From Bog-950 sp044225825 (GTDB lineage Bacteria; Bacteroidota; Bacteroidia; Chitinophagales; LD1), in assembly GCA_044225825.1 (NCBI GenBank), contig JBGAIB010000005.1, positions 62,001-126,000 on the forward strand: 64,000 nucleotides of DNA, in the 5' to 3' direction. The notes under the pieces are model-generated. The model saw nothing but the letters and a program-made list of their open reading frames with translations, was not told the DNA's origin and ran no database searches. Shown piece after piece: positions 8,790-17,138 of this stretch. Position numbers and translations under genes: made by a program. Every line of letters starts with the position of its first letter. Positions within the stretch are counted from its first letter, which is position 1.

Positions 8790-11700
8790 CTATTTTTCGA
8801 TTACGAGTTTCCTGACAGCGTTTTTGCGACCATCGGTAATGTGTACTAAATAAATGCCGGCAGCCCAAGTATTAACATCCAATATAAGTTGGTTCACCGG
8901 GGCTTTAGTTGCGAATAGAAGATTCCCCTGCAGGTCATACACTTGCAACACGGCATCCATCCCAAACCCGGTGTATGCTAATGTTAACTGCTGATTGGCA
9001 GGATTAGGATACAAGCGTAAACTTGCCTTTTCTACATCTACAACTGCCGGCACATCCTTTATGCCAACTTCAAAAAATCCATCAAAGCCAAGGTTATCAA
9101 TCAATAACTCGATTTGGCCGTGCGGAGCAGCATTACCATTGAAAGTTCTAAACCCAATAGAGGCGCTATCCGGCACTACCTGTCCATCGTTGTAACTGAT
9201 AACTGCCGAAAACTCGGTATACACATTTATGTTAGTATCCACCAATAGCGAAGCGGCACCAACCGGTTGACCATTTTTGAAAAACGAAGCGTACATACTC
9301 ATGGTATCACCAGGGGTAATGTTAAGTTTCATACAGCCATCGAGGGTACTTACACGGTGGTTTATTTCAAAATTTGGATGTGTACCACCACCTATCATAT
9401 CTGTTGTAATATACACAGAGGAAACCGATGAATCAACATTTACCATATTAACCAGACGGATTGCATAATTGCCATGGCAGGCATCGGTTGATTTGGTTAC
9501 AGGTATATACGGGAAGAAATTTATAGGCGCTTCGCGAATGCTGCTTGCCCAACCTAATGCTTCATCGTATACCGTAGAATCCCAGTTTTCGAACCCAGGA
9601 TTGATTACATTTTGCGCGGTTCCAATAAACGAAACATTATCTACCTGAATCCAACTTTGCCTGTTCAATGAACCGCCCAACCAATTAGAACTTGCAAACA
9701 TAATGATAACGGTATCGGGGTTAAGCGGTCCGTTGTAACTAATGGCTCCTGCTTTGCGCACGAAGTTGCCGTTACTATTCCCAGTAATGGGGCAGGGGTT
9801 CATGCCAATCAAATGGCCATCGTTTACAAACACGGCCATTCCCCAGGCGGTGTCACCGGGTACTACGTTGTAATTGGCATAAAACACAAATGAATCTGGC
9901 CAGGCACTAAAGGCAACCCCTGCAAAAGGAACCGTATCGAAAATCAATCCATCAAAGCCTATCCCTCCTTCTTTCGCCGCATCGCCATACAGATAAAGAG
10001 CCCGGCTGCCGTCGTAGGATTGCGCAAGTGTTGCATTCCCTATGGTATACCAGCCCTGCGGATAGCGGGCGGTTACCTGGTGCCAATCCTCAAAATCGAA
10101 GTTAGGGATGGTATTAGCGCCTGTATAGAAGGAACGGATATCGCCATAGAAAGTAACCCCTGCCTGTGTTTGTCCTTTCACTCGGAAATAGTACACGGTA
10201 TTGGTCTGCAAACTATTAAGTGTTACACTTATGCTGTGTGCCAACGTATCGGAAATCGTATCAGGTAGGACACTTACCTGCTGCCCCATCAAATTGGTAG
10301 TTCCGTATTCGAAACTTATAGCGGCAGGACTTGAAACACCTTTAGCAAAGGCATTTAGTACAGCACTGTTTAGTGTTACGTTACTTGCCGGCAAGGTTTT
10401 AAATACATTATAAAAAACGCCTGTATGAAAGGATAAGGTATTGGATACGAAATTGCCCAGGGCTGTTTGGATGCTCAGACGATAATAATAGTCGGAATTG
10501 GGTTGTAGTTGAGTTAAGCTTGCGCTAATAACATGTGTTTGGGCATCGTTAACCGATGCCGGGGTGGCCTGCACAAAGGTACCTAACGCCGGGGTGGTAC
10601 CATACTCAAATTGCAGCGAAGCGGCAATATTGAACTGGCTTAAGGAGGCATTGAGCGTTGCGATGCTATCGCCTACTGCAGTAGCCGGCAAGGCCTGAAA
10701 AGCGCCCACGGCATTACCTGTAAAAAACACCTGTATGTTTCCGAGATACAATAAGCCACCAGCTGTACACCGCAGCCGGTAGTAATAAGGGGTTAATGCC
10801 TGCAAGCCGCTTAGCTGGGCCGTAACGATATGACTGAACGTATCGGAAACCTGAGCAGGTGTGGCAGCTACTATAGTTCCCATTTGCGGGGTAGTACCAT
10901 ATTCAAACGAAAGCTGCACCGGTATACTGAACTTGTTAACTGCCCCATTTAGCTGCGCACTGCCCGTGGTAATTTGCGTGGCCGGATTAGTTTGATAAAA
11001 GTTAGAGCCCAATCCCGAATAAAAGTGTTGACGAGGGCTGCTTGCTACCCCGGCCAGCGTATATACCGTTGCAATCCAGTAATAATCGCTGTTAGGAACA
11101 AGAGCGCTGACAGCGGACGTATTTAAGGTTGGTGAATCGGTAAGCAGATTAACCGGATAAGTTAACTGTTGGTTGGTTGAAAAATTAGAATCGGTAGCAA
11201 GGCCAAAATATACTGCGCCATCGTAACCATGTGTATTGATGCTGTTAACCAACATAGCGCTGGTTGAATCGAGCATATAGGCCCCCAGCGCAGTTAAATC
11301 AGGCACAGCAGAGGAGGTGTATACAAAACAAGTACCGCCCTGTGCACCTATAAAACCGAGGGTATCGTTATAGAAACAAACGGCATTAAAAGGATTACTT
11401 GCGTTTGCATTCGGTATCTGTTCTGGTACCCAGGTTAGGCCGCCGTCAATGGTTTTTAAGAAAGTTGCCTGTTCACCCACCGCAAATCCCTTTAAGGGGT
11501 TCAAGAAAGTGATGTCATTCAGCCAGGCGCCCGCAGTATCGGAGTTAACGTTCCAGTTGGCACCGCCATCTATTGTAACCAGAATGGTGCGCAAACTATC
11601 GTTACCACCTGCTATATAACCCAGCGTGGAATTCAGAAAAGTAATCTCCCGGTAATCGCGCAGTAAGGGTGCTGTTATTGCCTGCCAGGTACTACCACCA

Positions 11701-12293
11701 TTGGTGGTTTGTAATAATGTGCCCTTATCGCCTACTGCAAAACCTGTTTGGGCATCCGCAAAGGCAATACCATTTAAGCGGTTACCATGCTGATCGAGTA
11801 TTACAGACCAGGTTTGTCCTCCATCCGTTGTTTTCATGATGGTCTGCATGGTATCTGTTTCCCTGCGGCCTGCAATAAAACCAAGTGCATTATTCAGATA
11901 AAACACCTTGCTGAAATCGCGATTAACAGGTGCCTGCTGATACGACCAGTTTAAACCACCATCTAGAGTGCGCATCAACTTTCCATTGGTGCCGCAGGCC
12001 GTTCCCAAGGTTGGTGTAGCATAAGCAAAACTTTCGGGCCAGGAAGAACCCGGATAATCGCGTATATAATCCCAGGTAAGCCCATGCGAGGTACTGCGGA
12101 AAATGCTTTCAATAGAATCGTTCCATAGGCTGCCACCCACTATCTGAATATCGCCGGGGGATTTGATGATGACATCCTTTGCATTGCGAGCATGCGGTAT
12201 ACTGCTAACATACCATTGCTGGGCTAAAGCGAATTGAACAACAAAAAAACTACTTAAAACAAGTAAGAGTGCTCTCATATTTTCTGATTTCAT
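8790..12293 (-). CDS. T9SS type A cargo with YCF48-like and FnIII-like repeats (paralogue 2)
   Basis: Secreted protein of 1167 residues with the same architecture as the next gene downstream: signal peptide (RALLLVLSSFFVVQFALAQ), YCF48-like repeats (MKTTDGGQTWSV, GFAVGDKGTLL, TIDGGLTWV), four FnIII-like repeats with LSFEYGTTP motifs, two carbohydrate-binding-like segments, and a T9SS type A sorting domain (LYPNPANQQLTLAY to LVIEK). The N-terminal halves of the two paralogues align almost end to end, which points to a tandem duplication. An ATG at 12278 would begin directly at the signal peptide and is an equally good start, closer to the paralogue's N-terminus. A TATCTTTG promoter box lies at 12317-12324. 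Confidence 0.88.
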   Translation of the reverse strand: MKSENMRALLLVLSSFFVVQFALAQQWYVSSIPHARNAKDVIIKSPGDIQIVGGSLWNDSIESIFRSTSHGLTWDYIRDYPGSSWPESFAYATPTLGTACGTNGKLMRTLDGGLNWSYQQAPVNRDFSKVFYLNNALGFIAGRRETDTMQTIMKTTDGGQTWSVILDQHGNRLNGIAFADAQTGFAVGDKGTLLQTTNGGSTWQAITAPLLRDYREITFLNSTLGYIAGGNDSLRTILVTIDGGANWNVNSDTAGAWLNDITFLNPLKGFAVGEQATFLKTIDGGLTWVPEQIPNANASNPFNAVCFYNDTLGFIGAQGGTCFVYTSSAVPDLTALGAYMLDSTSAMLVNSINTHGYDGAVYFGLATDSNFSTNQQLTYPVNLLTDSPTLNTSAVSALVPNSDYYWIATVYTLAGVASSPRQHFYSGLGSNFYQTNPATQITTGSAQLNGAVNKFSIPVQLSFEYGTTPQMGTIVAATPAQVSDTFSHIVTAQLSGLQALTPYYYRLRCTAGGLLYLGNIQVFFTGNAVGAFQALPATAVGDSIATLNASLSQFNIAASLQFEYGTTPALGTFVQATPASVNDAQTHVISASLTQLQPNSDYYYRLSIQTALGNFVSNTLSFHTGVFYNVFKTLPASNVTLNSAVLNAFAKGVSSPAAISFEYGTTNLMGQQVSVLPDTISDTLAHSISVTLNSLQTNTVYYFRVKGQTQAGVTFYGDIRSFYTGANTIPNFDFEDWHQVTARYPQGWYTIGNATLAQSYDGSRALYLYGDAAKEGGIGFDGLIFDTVPFAGVAFSAWPDSFVFYANYNVVPGDTAWGMAVFVNDGHLIGMNPCPITGNSNGNFVRKAGAISYNGPLNPDTVIIMFASSNWLGGSLNRQSWIQVDNVSFIGTAQNVINPGFENWDSTVYDEALGWASSIREAPINFFPYIPVTKSTDACHGNYAIRLVNMVNVDSSVSSVYITTDMIGGGTHPNFEINHRVSTLDGCMKLNITPGDTMSMYASFFKNGQPVGAASLLVDTNINVYTEFSAVISYNDGQVVPDSASIGFRTFNGNAAPHGQIELLIDNLGFDGFFEVGIKDVPAVVDVEKASLRLYPNPANQQLTLAYTGFGMDAVLQVYDLQGNLLFATKAPVNQLILDVNTWAAGIYLVHITDGRKNAVRKLVIEK

Positions 12294-12316
12294 ATTGGCC
12301 CGGGGCCTACCGTTTA

Positions 12317-12324
12317 CAAAGATA
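12317..12324 (-). promoter_or_regulatory. Bacteroidota -7 promoter box (TATCTTTG)
   Basis: Exact match to TAnnTTTG on the minus strand, 23 bases before the ATG at 12293. It is the likely promoter of the two-gene T9SS cargo operon. I see no clear -33 TTTG at ideal spacing. Confidence 0.6.
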
Positions 12325-12413
12325 GGATACCTTTATTGAAATACCGGGCATTGGCCATAGGGTTGCCCTGTTTCATCTTATCCTTAACCCTCGGTTTGCA
12401 ACAATAGAATTTA

Positions 12414-12421
12414 TAGTTTTG
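12414..12421 (+). promoter_or_regulatory. Bacteroidota -7 promoter box (TAGTTTTG)
   Basis: Exact TAnnTTTG match 37 bases before the ATG at 12459. A TTTG at 12395-12398 is 15 bases upstream, shorter than the usual spacing of about 19-21. Confidence 0.6.
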
Positions 12422-12458
12422 ATACCTACTGACATTGCTCAACCTAATACACCAAAAC

Positions 12459-13109
12459 ATGAAAAAGATAGGCATAATCGGCTCCGGAGCCGTTGCAAAA
12501 GCATTAGGTAACGGATTCTTAAAATACGGCTACCAGGTAATGGCCGGTTCGCGCGACCAGGGCAAACTGCAGGACTGGAAAACAAAAGGCGGCAACCAGG
12601 CCTTTACCGGCAGTTTTGAGGAGGCCGCAACATTTGGCGATATGCTAGTGCTGGCGGTAAAGGGGCATGCAGCGCTTGATGTTATTAAAAGCCTGCCAAC
12701 TGCTTTACTACACTCCAAAACCATTATCGATACCTCCAATCCCATAGCTGCCGTGCCTCCCGTGCACGGTGTATTACAATTCACCACATCGCCTAACCAA
12801 TCGCTAATGGAGCAGTTACAAAGTGCCTGCCCCGAAGCCAATTTTGTAAAGGCGTTTAACTCCATCGGTTCGGCCCATATGGTAAACCCCGATTTTGGTG
12901 CCAGCGTAAAACCGGCCATGTTTATATGCGGTAACAGCGATACCGCCAAAGCCGAAGTTAGAACCGTGCTGGACCAGTTCGGATTCCAAACCGAGGACAT
13001 GGGTAAAGCAGAAGCAGCCAGGGCCATTGAGCCTTTGTGCATGCTATGGTGTATACCGGGGTTTCTGCAAAACCAATGGAGCCATGCCTTTGCCTTACTG
13101 AAAAAGTAA
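12459..13109 (+). CDS. NADP-binding F420-reductase-like oxidoreductase (COG2085)
   Basis: 216-residue Rossmann-fold protein. It opens with the dinucleotide motif KKIGIIGSGAVAKALG, followed by AGSRD, typical of NADPH preference, and the LAVKGHAA and IDTSNPI segments of the family that includes F420H2:NADP oxidoreductase. The family spans F420-dependent and F420-independent enzymes, and Bacteroidota generally lack F420, so an NADPH-linked reductase of unknown substrate is the safer call. The start is the ATG at 12459, directly before KKIGIIG; an upstream in-frame TTG at 12435 adds eight residues with no match to the fold. The neighbour 54 bases downstream on the same strand is a DUF2804 protein. 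Confidence 0.75.
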   Translation: MKKIGIIGSGAVAKALGNGFLKYGYQVMAGSRDQGKLQDWKTKGGNQAFTGSFEEAATFGDMLVLAVKGHAALDVIKSLPTALLHSKTIIDTSNPIAAVPPVHGVLQFTTSPNQSLMEQLQSACPEANFVKAFNSIGSAHMVNPDFGASVKPAMFICGNSDTAKAEVRTVLDQFGFQTEDMGKAEAARAIEPLCMLWCIPGFLQNQWSHAFALLKK

Positions 13110-13163
13110 GAGCGGCTTACTGATACCGGAATTTCCTATTTTCCCCCTATCAAACATTGTTTT

Positions 13164-14129
13164 ATGATTCACCCGGCACAAAAGAGTTTGTTCAACGGCA
13201 GTATTCATTTACCCCATGGCATTTACGACAACCTTCTGGACGATGTAAGCACCGCGCCGCATGATAACGAAGGCGGCTTTTTTAAACACCGCCGTACCCG
13301 CAGAAAAGCATGGGTATTTTTTGGTGTATATAGCCCGGAGCTGATTTGCGGTATAGCCATTGCCGATGCCGGTTTTGTGGCCAATGCGTTTACCTACTTC
13401 TACTCGTTTACCGACGGCGTTTTTGTGCAGGACAACACCTTAGTGCCACTGGGTTTCGGGGCTGATTTTGATCCGCATTTACATTCCGACTGGCAACTGG
13501 GCAAATACAAGATTACCACTACCGAACAACTGCAGTTAAACTACAGCGGTAAATTTGAACTGCAGATTAAAGCCACCAACAATGCTTATGGTGCCAGCAT
13601 TGTAGCCCCCAGTAAAAACGGCCGCCCCTTTAATTTTACCTACAAAAATGTATGCTTACCCGTGGAGGTTAGCATACAGCACGCCGGTAAAGCCTACCAG
13701 GTAAAAGGCAATTACGGCGCTATCGACTTTACCAAAGGCTATCCGCCGCGCGAAACCATCTGGAACTGGCTGGCCTTTATCGGTAAAACCGAAAGCGGTA
13801 AAGAGGTAGGCATAAACATGGTTAAGCACTTTAACGGCGATATGGAAAACGTGCTTTGGGTGAACAACCAAAAAACAGCGCTTTCGCCGGGTAACTTTAC
13901 CATGGCAAAACCCATTGACAAAAGCCCCTGGCATATAACTACCAACGACGGTATTTTGGATTGCACCTTAGTACCGAACGGCGCCCGCAGCGAAAACGTA
14001 AATGCCCTGGTGTTAAAGAGCATTTTTACCCAAACCTATGGCAAGATAAGCGGTACCCTGTTGCTGGATGGCCAGAAGGAAACCTTTACAGCCTATGGCG
14101 TTGGGGAAGATCATCATGCGCTTTGGTAG
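13164..14129 (+). CDS. DUF2804 family protein
   Basis: 321-residue protein matching what I know of DUF2804: an N-terminal RRTRRKAWVFFGVYSPELICGIAIADAGF segment, the central DFTKGYPPRETIWNW motif with its ARG-GLU-THR-containing sequence followed by NWLAF, and a C-terminal beta-rich half. No signal peptide is seen. The fold of this family is thought to be lipocalin/calycin-like, but no reaction is established that I can cite. It follows the reductase-like gene by 54 bases and may share its transcript. The ATG at 13164 is the first in frame. The family call is from remembered motifs and not from a search. Confidence 0.65.
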   Translation: MIHPAQKSLFNGSIHLPHGIYDNLLDDVSTAPHDNEGGFFKHRRTRRKAWVFFGVYSPELICGIAIADAGFVANAFTYFYSFTDGVFVQDNTLVPLGFGADFDPHLHSDWQLGKYKITTTEQLQLNYSGKFELQIKATNNAYGASIVAPSKNGRPFNFTYKNVCLPVEVSIQHAGKAYQVKGNYGAIDFTKGYPPRETIWNWLAFIGKTESGKEVGINMVKHFNGDMENVLWVNNQKTALSPGNFTMAKPIDKSPWHITTNDGILDCTLVPNGARSENVNALVLKSIFTQTYGKISGTLLLDGQKETFTAYGVGEDHHALW

Positions 14130-14159
14130 CCTCCAGAAACTATTTCAAAGAACTACCGG

Positions 14160-14334
14160 ATTGAGGTTATCAACACTGCTTGTGCATGCTTGTGCAGGTT
14201 TTTTGCTTGTGCACAAGTTAGAGAAAATTCCATATGAGGTTTTTTTGTGTTAAAAGGCCTGAAAACCCCGGTAATTGACAAATTGAGGTTCGCGATTTGT
14301 GCACATTTGTGCAGTTGTTTTTCATGTGCACAAA
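14160..14334. repeat. Duplicated array of TTGTGCA heptamers with 10/17-bp spacing
   Basis: Two similar blocks are present. In block one TTGTGCA starts at 14180, 14190 and 14207, the last being the palindrome TTGTGCACAA. In block two the units start at 14297, 14307 and 14324 (the last reads ATGTGCACAA). The start-to-start spacing is 10 then 17 bases in both blocks, and each block is preceded by ATTGAGGTT (14160-14168 and 14282-14290). TTGTGCACA also fits the relaxed DnaA box TTRTNCACA, and TTATCAACA (14167-14175) differs from a DnaA box by one base. Confidence 0.75.
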
Positions 14335-14510
14335 TTCAAAAAAAACGAATATATCCTACTCTCTTGCACACCCCTCCCGGTTGCCGCTTCACAGGTTTTA
14401 CAGCAGCGGCACTATCCTTTGCTCTACAAATGTAATATTTATTGAAACAATTTACAAAATTGGTTTCCTATTTTAACAAATAAAGAATCAGGCGGGTGGG
14501 TATAGGCATA

Positions 14511-14540
14511 AAAAATCCCCGCTTGTACGACAAGCGGGGA
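14511..14540 (-). terminator. Intrinsic terminator of the minus-strand lipoprotein gene
   Basis: An 11-bp stem (14516-14526 with 14530-14540) with a three-base loop, followed on the minus strand by a run of T. Confidence 0.85.
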
Positions 14541-14569
14541 CTCCGTCAATCTAAATTAACCGGTATTAA

Positions 14570-15070
14570 TTACTTCGCAGCTTCAGCAGCAGCAGGAGTC
14601 ATAGTGATAGTAGCAGCGTCAGAACCCATTTTCATGGTCATAACTACTTTGTCTTTAGAGATGTCAACGCCAGTGGTATCAACTTTGCTAGACTTAGCAT
14701 CAGTTAACATTAGTGACTTGCCGTCTTCAGACAGGATCCAGCTACCGGTTTCAGTTTGTTCCTGACCCATCATCTTCAGCTTCATTTCGTATTTGCCGTC
14801 GTTTTTGAATTCCAGGGTAGTTTGTTTCATAGCAGCGATCATTTCGTCAGCCATTTTAACAGACATCTCAGCCATAGCTTTGCTGCTAGGGTCGGTGATG
14901 GTGTCTAAAGACGACTTCATTTCTTTTATTTTCTTGTCCATTTCAGGGCTAGAAAATTCGCTCCACTGCCATTTCTTAGTGAGCATTTCTTTTTTGTTAC
15001 CGCCGCCGCAAGATGCAGCAACAACAGCCGCCACTAATACGATGACAGCGAGTTTCAGAGTTTGTTTCAT
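14570..15070 (-). CDS. Small lipoprotein, lipocalin-like, unknown function
   Basis: 166-residue predicted lipoprotein. The signal sequence MKQTLKLAVIVLVAAVVAASC ends in the lipobox Cys at residue 21. The mature part has an amphipathic helical segment (about 35-75, Met/Lys-rich) and then beta-rich sequence of the form TLEFKNDGKYEMKL, TGSWILSEDGKSLML and KVVMTMKM. That pattern is common in Bacteroidota lipocalin-like lipoproteins, which bind unknown small ligands. I chose the ATG at 15070 because it begins the signal peptide; the upstream in-frame start at 15097 adds nine charged residues that would spoil it. It is monocistronic with its own terminator. Confidence 0.75.
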   Translation of the reverse strand: MKQTLKLAVIVLVAAVVAASCGGGNKKEMLTKKWQWSEFSSPEMDKKIKEMKSSLDTITDPSSKAMAEMSVKMADEMIAAMKQTTLEFKNDGKYEMKLKMMGQEQTETGSWILSEDGKSLMLTDAKSSKVDTTGVDISKDKVVMTMKMGSDAATITMTPAAAEAAK

Positions 15071-15248
15071 GACTTTTTTATTTTTTTGGTGCCGCAAAGG
15101 TCGCTTTTTATTCCTAACGGGAAACTAAACAAGTGAAAAGTTTTACACAAGTTTTTAATTCCGAAAGCAGCCGTTTTAAGCGGATTTGCATGGTTTTCAG
15201 TGCCTAAATGGGCTGTTTTGGGCAAAATTGAAGGTTAAATCAATCACC

Positions 15249-15256
15249 TACTTTAG
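15249..15256 (+). promoter_or_regulatory. Probable -7 box (TACTTTAG) upstream of lpdA
   Basis: One mismatch to TAnnTTTG, 83 bases before the lpdA ATG. The TAnnTTAGC form recurs before other genes in this window, which supports its use here. Confidence 0.4.
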
Positions 15257-15339
15257 CTTACTTTTCTCTTTATTTGCCCCTGCTTTGCAGCAAGGCGGTT
15301 TACTTAAAGCCCTTGCAGGCAACTAAACTAACAATACAT

Positions 15340-16731
15340 ATGAACTACGATTTAATAATTATTGGCAGCGGGCCCGGAGGTTATGTGGCCGCTATTCGTG
15401 CAGCACAGTTGGGTTTAAAAACCGCTATTGTAGAAAAAGAGAGCCTGGGAGGCATATGCCTAAACTGGGGTTGCATACCTACCAAGGCCCTGTTAAAAAG
15501 CGCCCAGGTATTTGAATATATGAACCATGCCGCCGATTACGGCATAACGCTAAGCGGCCATAAAGCCGATTTTGGCGCTATTATCAAACGCAGCCGGGGT
15601 GTTGCCGACAGCAACAGCAAAGGCGTGCAGTTTTTGATGAAGAAGAATAAGATTGATGTAATTATGGGTACGGGCAAGCTGCTGAAAGGCGGCAAGGTAG
15701 AGGTAACCACTGCAGATGCCAAGAAAACCACCTATGAGGCCAAGCATATTATACTGGCCACCGGTGCCCGCAGCAAGGAACTGCCTGCCGTTAAGCAAGA
15801 TGGTAAAAAGATAATAGGCTACCGCGAAGCCATGAACCTGCCTAGCCAACCCGCCAGCCTGGTTGTAATGGGCAGCGGCGCTATAGGAATGGAGTTCGCT
15901 TATTTTTATTCGACCCTGGGCACCAAGGTTACGGTAGTTGAATTTTTAGACAGCATCTTACCCCGCGAAGACAAGGACGTATCGCGCGAGGCGGAACGCG
16001 TATTTAAAAAACGCGGCATAACCTTTATGACCGGCACCGCCGTAGAAAGTGTAGATACCAAAGGTAAAGGCTGTGTAGTTTCGGCTAAAAAGAAGGATGG
16101 CAGCGTAGTGAAAATTGAGTGCGATATTGTTTTAAGCGCTGTAGGCGTAACCACCAACCTGGAAGGTTTGGGCCTGGAAGAGCTTGGCATAAAAACCGAA
16201 AAGGGAATTGTAGTAACCGATGACTACTACCGTACGAATGTGGCGGGCGTTTATGCCATTGGCGACATCGTAAAGGGCCCTGCCCTGGCCCACGTTGCCA
16301 GCGCGGAAGGCATAACCTGCGTAGAAAAAATTGCAGGTCATAACCCGGAACCAATTGACTACAACAATATTCCAAGCTGCACTTATACCTGGCCTGAAGT
16401 TGCCTCGGTTGGTTTAACCGAAGAGCAGGCCAAGGAAAAAGGCTACGAAGTTAAGGTGGGTAAATTCCCTTACAGTGCCTCGGGTAAAGCAAAAGCTGCC
16501 GGTATTACCGATGGTTTTGTGAAAGTGATATTTGATGCGAAATACGGCGAATGGCTGGGTTGTCATATGATTGGTGCCAATGTTACCGAGATGATTGCTG
16601 AAGTAGTAGTTGCCCGTAAACTGGAAACCACCGGCCACGAAATAATTAAGAGCATCCACCCGCACCCAACCATGAGCGAAGCTATTATGGAAGCAGCGGC
16701 TGCAGCTTATGGCGAAGTAATACATCTGTAG
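15340..16731 (+). CDS. lpdA: Dihydrolipoyl dehydrogenase (E3)
   Basis: 463-residue FAD enzyme that reoxidises dihydrolipoamide with NAD+, serving the 2-oxoacid dehydrogenase complexes and possibly glycine cleavage. Visible features are the FAD motif IIGSGPGG (residues 7-14), the redox disulfide in GGICLNWGCIPTK (Cys40 and Cys45), the NAD motif VVMGSGAIGMEFA, the second FAD motif VYAIGDI, and the C-terminal HPHPTMSEA carrying the catalytic His (about 439-441). The ATG at 15340 starts directly at NYDLIIIGSG. The genes for its E1 and E2 partners are not in the window. Two small lipoprotein genes follow, the first overlapping its stop codon. Confidence 0.97.
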   Translation: MNYDLIIIGSGPGGYVAAIRAAQLGLKTAIVEKESLGGICLNWGCIPTKALLKSAQVFEYMNHAADYGITLSGHKADFGAIIKRSRGVADSNSKGVQFLMKKNKIDVIMGTGKLLKGGKVEVTTADAKKTTYEAKHIILATGARSKELPAVKQDGKKIIGYREAMNLPSQPASLVVMGSGAIGMEFAYFYSTLGTKVTVVEFLDSILPREDKDVSREAERVFKKRGITFMTGTAVESVDTKGKGCVVSAKKKDGSVVKIECDIVLSAVGVTTNLEGLGLEELGIKTEKGIVVTDDYYRTNVAGVYAIGDIVKGPALAHVASAEGITCVEKIAGHNPEPIDYNNIPSCTYTWPEVASVGLTEEQAKEKGYEVKVGKFPYSASGKAKAAGITDGFVKVIFDAKYGEWLGCHMIGANVTEMIAEVVVARKLETTGHEIIKSIHPHPTMSEAIMEAAAAAYGEVIHL

Positions 16732-17135
16732 TGTTACGCCTTGTTACTTTACTATGCTGTTTAGTGGCATTTGCCGGGTGCAATACGCCGGAGAAATTAT
16801 TATGCCGGCAACCCTGGAAAATAGTAGATGCTGATTTTGATGTGAAGCAGATTGCCGACCCGGCGCAAAAGCCCATCATTATACAGCAGATGAAGGACAG
16901 CATGCAGTTTACCTTTTATAAGAAGGACCATGTTTACAGCCTTAGGATGTCGCAACATACCGAAAAGGGCAAATGGAAATATGACAAGGCCAGCAACAGT
17001 ATTATTACCCAAAGCGAACACAGCGGGGCACGTTCGGTAGTAAAATCGCTTACCAGGGATTTTTTGAATGTGGAGATTAACGACAAAAACGGCATGAAGA
17101 TGACGTTACTTTGTGCACCCGTAACAAAGCCTTAG
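16731..17135 (+). CDS. Small lipoprotein, unknown function (twin 1)
   Basis: 134-residue predicted lipoprotein starting with GTG that shares its first base with the last base of the lpdA stop (TAGTG). This suggests translational coupling. The signal peptide LRLVTLLCCLVAFAGC ends in a lipobox Cys at about residue 17. The mature start CNTPEKLLCRQPWKI resembles that of the next gene (CSSPEKLICSRW), so the two look like tandem paralogues. The rest is beta-rich (MQFTFYKKDHVYSL, GKWKYDKASNSI), consistent with a small lipocalin-like domain. I do not recognise a named family. No other start gives a complete signal peptide. Confidence 0.7.
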   Translation: MLRLVTLLCCLVAFAGCNTPEKLLCRQPWKIVDADFDVKQIADPAQKPIIIQQMKDSMQFTFYKKDHVYSLRMSQHTEKGKWKYDKASNSIITQSEHSGARSVVKSLTRDFLNVEINDKNGMKMTLLCAPVTKP

Positions 17136-17138
17136 TTC

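Larger units (their letters stand above)
14130..14569. other. Gene-free region with phased TTGTGCA array and AT-rich tract
   Basis: 440 bases with no credible gene. The first half contains the TTGTGCA array described separately. Bases 14420-14490 are AT-rich (runs such as ATTTATTGAAACAATTTAC). The right end carries the terminator of the minus-strand lipoprotein gene. The short reading frames here are not convincing. Confidence 0.7.

Noticed and set aside
12459..13109. True F420-dependent reductase
   Set aside because: No F420 biosynthesis is seen and Bacteroidota generally lack it; only NADP binding is supported by the motif.
14160..14334. CRISPR array or plasmid iterons
   Set aside because: Units are too short and uneven for CRISPR, and no replication protein is near, so iterons are not supported.
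14496..14765. Reading frame on the plus strand over the lipoprotein gene
   Set aside because: It is the shadow of the minus-strand lipoprotein and crosses its terminator.
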